DNA of 64,000 nucleotides from Parapedobacter lycopersici. Lineage in GTDB: Bacteria; Bacteroidota; Bacteroidia; Sphingobacteriales; Sphingobacteriaceae. The translations under genes were made by a program, and so were the position numbers. Positions 62,098-64,000 of the stretch are shown here, piece after piece; the stretch's first letter is position 1, and every line of letters begins with the position of its first letter. The notes beneath the pieces were generated by a model. The model was not told the DNA's origin. It searched no databases and saw only the letters and a program-made list of their open reading frames with translations. Location: NCBI RefSeq assembly GCF_024643285.1, contig NZ_JAMSLW010000003.1, positions 369,991-433,990 of the forward strand, in the 5' to 3' direction.

Positions 62098-63876
62098 TTA
62101 CCAACGGCTTTTTTCCCGGCGTTTGCTCGAGAAGTCGCGGAATCCGCCACCACCGTTATGATCCCGGCGTTTACGTCCTTCGCCACCGCCATTACCACTA
62201 TTGCGGTAGGATTTGCCGCCACTGCGTTTTTCTCCATGGCTGTCCCCGGCATTTTCTACCCGGACGGAACGGCCATTGAAATCAACCTGCTGAAATCCAC
62301 TGAATACTTTGTCTACTGAAGTGTTTTCCACTTCAAAGAATGTATAAACACCCTTAAGATCGATTTTACCGATGGCTTTTCCGCTGATCCGCGTGTTATT
62401 GCAGATGTAGCCCAGCATATCGCCCCGGGTAAAGTTATCGACCGATCCGAGGTTAATGAACAGCCGCGTGTAGTCCGATTTATAACCATCACGTCCAAAA
62501 CGCTCGCTGCGGCCTTTGCGGTCGCCCCGGTTTTCGCGGCTTTCGCTCGCGTCAACATTGAGGTCGGGTGCATGTTGGTAATATTCGAGGAACCGGTTGA
62601 ACTCAAGCGATGTAAAACGCTTGATGATTTCTTCCTTACTCAGCTCGGCGAAACTATCCATGATCTGTGGTAGGTACGGGTCAATGTGGTCGTCATTCAC
62701 GGCCACCTGTTGTACCTTGTTGATCAGCGCAAACAGCTGTTTTCCTACTACATCGGCCCCTTTCGGTACTTCCATTTTTACAAAAGATTTACCGATGACC
62801 TTTTCGATCTGGCGGATTTTGCCCAGCTCCTTCAGGTTAACGAGCGAAATAGATACCCCGGTCTTTCCGGCACGTGCTGTACGGCCGCTCCGGTGGGTGT
62901 AATTTTCAATTTCATCCGGTAACGAAAAGTTGATTACGTGGGTCACGTCGTTTACGTCGATGCCGCGTGCGGCCACATCGGTTGCGATGAGTAGCTGCAG
63001 GCTGCGGTCGCGGTAACGTTTCATAACCTTATCACGCTGCTGCTGCGACAGGTCGCCGTGCAGCGCGTCGGCATTGTAACCATCTTTGATTAATGCTTCG
63101 GCAATTTCCTGTGTTTCTATCTTGGTACGGCAAAAGACAATACCGAAAATCTCGGGACTCGAATCGACAATGCGCTTAAATGCGGCATATTTGTCGCGGG
63201 CCCGGATCACATAGTAATGGTGTTCGATGTTGGCGTTGCCGCTGTTTTTGGTGCCCACGGTAAGCTCAAACGGATCGGTCATGTAATTCTTGGCGATCCG
63301 GCGCACTTCTGCGGGCATGGTGGCTGAAAACAGCCAGGTCTTTTTCTCTTCGGGAGTAGTAGACAGGATATTGTTGATGTCTTCCTGAAAGCCCATGTTG
63401 AGCATTTCATCGGCTTCATCCAAAACGACATACTTTACTCCGGAGAAATCGATGGCATTACGGCCAATGATGTCAAGCATACGGCCCGGTGTAGCCACAA
63501 CGATCTGCACACCGCGGCGGATCTGCCGTAACTGGTCGCTGATGCTGGCGCCACCGTAAACGGCAACGACATGTACATTAGGCGTGTTCTTGGCAAATTT
63601 TTCAATGTCTTTGGCGATCTGCAGACACAGCTCACGCGTAGGACATAAAATCAATGCCTGCGGGTGTTTCTGTGAAAAGTCCAATAGTTCGAGGAGGGGC
63701 AGACCAAAAGCTGCGGTTTTGCCGGTACCGGTTTGGGCTAATCCGACAAAATCGTTGCTGCCAGTAAGGAGTACGGGAACGGCTTGTTCCTGAATGGGAG
63801 TGGGTTTCTCGAAGCCCAGCTCACTGATGGCATTAACAATATCATGACGGATCCCAAGTTCAATAAATGGGTTCAT
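62098..63876 (-). CDS. DEAD-box ATP-dependent RNA helicase
   Basis: A 592-residue helicase of the DeaD/CsdA type. Motifs: ELGFEKPTPIQEQAVPVLL (Q motif), GLAQTGTGKTAAFG (I), PTRELCLQI (Ia), TPGRMLD (Ib), VLDEADEML (II), FSATMP (III), IVFCRTK (IV), ATDVAARGIDV (V), HRSGRTARAG (VI). A C-terminal DbpA-like RNA-binding domain (RLFINLGSVDNFTRGDMLGY, VEVENTSVDKVFSGF-type region) and a basic Gly/Arg-rich tail follow. Start is the ATG at 63876; a TTG one codon earlier is also in frame. Likely involved in ribosome assembly or RNA decay, often cold-inducible. Confidence 0.95.
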   Translation of the reverse strand: MNPFIELGIRHDIVNAISELGFEKPTPIQEQAVPVLLTGSNDFVGLAQTGTGKTAAFGLPLLELLDFSQKHPQALILCPTRELCLQIAKDIEKFAKNTPNVHVVAVYGGASISDQLRQIRRGVQIVVATPGRMLDIIGRNAIDFSGVKYVVLDEADEMLNMGFQEDINNILSTTPEEKKTWLFSATMPAEVRRIAKNYMTDPFELTVGTKNSGNANIEHHYYVIRARDKYAAFKRIVDSSPEIFGIVFCRTKIETQEIAEALIKDGYNADALHGDLSQQQRDKVMKRYRDRSLQLLIATDVAARGIDVNDVTHVINFSLPDEIENYTHRSGRTARAGKTGVSISLVNLKELGKIRQIEKVIGKSFVKMEVPKGADVVGKQLFALINKVQQVAVNDDHIDPYLPQIMDSFAELSKEEIIKRFTSLEFNRFLEYYQHAPDLNVDASESRENRGDRKGRSERFGRDGYKSDYTRLFINLGSVDNFTRGDMLGYICNNTRISGKAIGKIDLKGVYTFFEVENTSVDKVFSGFQQVDFNGRSVRVENAGDSHGEKRSGGKSYRNSGNGGGEGRKRRDHNGGGGFRDFSSKRREKSRW

Positions 63877-63893
63877 CAATATTTAATATACAA

Positions 63894-63909
63894 TAGGCAC
63901 TATTGCCTA
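63894..63909 (-). promoter_or_regulatory. Small hairpin in the helicase 5' leader
   Basis: TAGGCA / TGCCTA perfect 6-bp stem with a 4-nt loop at the predicted transcript start of the helicase gene; the AT-rich leader follows. Possible leader element of a cold-shock-type helicase. Confidence 0.4.
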
Positions 63910-63917
63910 AGGCGGTG

Positions 63918-63949
63918 CAAAGGTACTGTTAATTAATGACATATACAAA
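63918..63949 (-). promoter_or_regulatory. Consensus promoter of the DEAD-box helicase gene
   Basis: On the minus strand TTTG (63946-63949), a 20-nt spacer and TACCTTTG (63918-63925), a perfect match. Transcript start predicted about 63912, giving a leader of about 36 nt. Confidence 0.75.
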
Positions 63950-63965
63950 CATAAAATCAATACAT

Positions 63966-63994
63966 AAAAAAAGCGCCGGTAGATCTACCGGCGC
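63966..63994 (-). terminator. Rho-independent terminator of a gene beyond the right edge
   Basis: gcgccggtaga / tctaccggcgc is a perfect palindrome; read leftward it is followed by a T-run (plus-strand A-run 63966-63972). It ends a leftward gene lying outside the window. Confidence 0.85.
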
Positions 63995-64000
63995 GTTAGG

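Noticed and set aside
1..64000. tRNA, rRNA, riboswitch and CRISPR elements
   Set aside because: None could be recognised by reading both strands; absence is not proven without a covariance-model search.

Overview
The window looks like chromosomal DNA of a Bacteroidota bacterium, most likely of the Sphingobacteriales type (a Parapedobacter/Pedobacter-like relative; inferred, no rRNA or marker gene settles the genus). The evidence is two SusC/SusD pairs, FecI/FecR-type sigma/anti-sigma genes, a type IX secretion (T9SS type B) adhesin with a PorP/SprF remnant, the Bacteroidota families DUF6266, DUF6520 and DUF4886, LytTR and propeller-type sensor systems, meso-diaminopimelate dehydrogenase, and repeated matches to the Bacteroidota promoter pattern TTG/TTTG - about 20 nt - TAnnTTTG. 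No rRNA, tRNA, CRISPR array or transposase gene was recognised.

Layout. 0-4.1 kb: end of a SusC/SusD transport locus (SusC cut by the window edge). 4.2-6.3 kb: leftward DUF6520 small secreted protein, MauE-like membrane protein and Crp/Fnr regulator, with repeated TGTGAC/GTCACA half-sites upstream. 6.1-9.5 kb: a rightward cassette of a possible micro-peptide, an HtrB-like acyltransferase homologue, a LytS-type kinase, a LytTR response regulator and a small HTH protein. 9.7-13.1 kb: an orphan lipoprotein, a MarR-GNAT fusion and a DUF6266 / small membrane protein / DUF5675 cassette. 13.1-22.2 kb: a leftward RclA-like flavoprotein, then a regulated import locus read as ECF sigma factor, FecR anti-sigma, SusC with STN domain, SusD and a secreted glycerophosphodiester phosphodiesterase. 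22.3-29 kb: DedA, secreted GH20 hexosaminidase, Ddh, Smr protein, YCII protein, AraC regulator, DUF4886 protein. 29-37.4 kb: an AT-rich gap, a TPR sensor kinase with NarL-type regulator, small membrane and secreted proteins, a LysR gene divergent from a methyltransferase.

37.4-41.6 kb is a copper-handling group: Cys/His-rich small protein, HMA-DUF3347 protein, Cys-rich lipoprotein, and a multicopper oxidase fused to an outer-membrane-barrel-like domain. 41.7-54.6 kb is a surface-adhesin module: propeller sensor kinase, NarL/LuxR response regulator, a 2693-residue adhesin, and a PorP/SprF gene broken by three in-frame TAA codons. The regulator and the adhesin share a near-identical 16-base element placed exactly 21 nt before a -7-like box, which suggests the regulator (or a common activator) switches on both. 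55-58.8 kb is an iron-uptake unit (TonB-dependent siderophore-type receptor, PepSY membrane reductase-like protein, small membrane protein). 58.9-64 kb holds a retropepsin-like protease, an ECF sigma factor overlapping a small unknown gene, a ClpP-like peptidase, a lipocalin and a DEAD-box RNA helicase.

Most interesting for follow-up: the shared regulator/adhesin promoter element with the decayed PorP partner, the peptide-acyltransferase-LytS/LytTR cassette, the DUF6266-DUF5675 cassette, and the Crp-MauE-DUF6520 group. Functions are judged from motifs read by eye; no database search was run.
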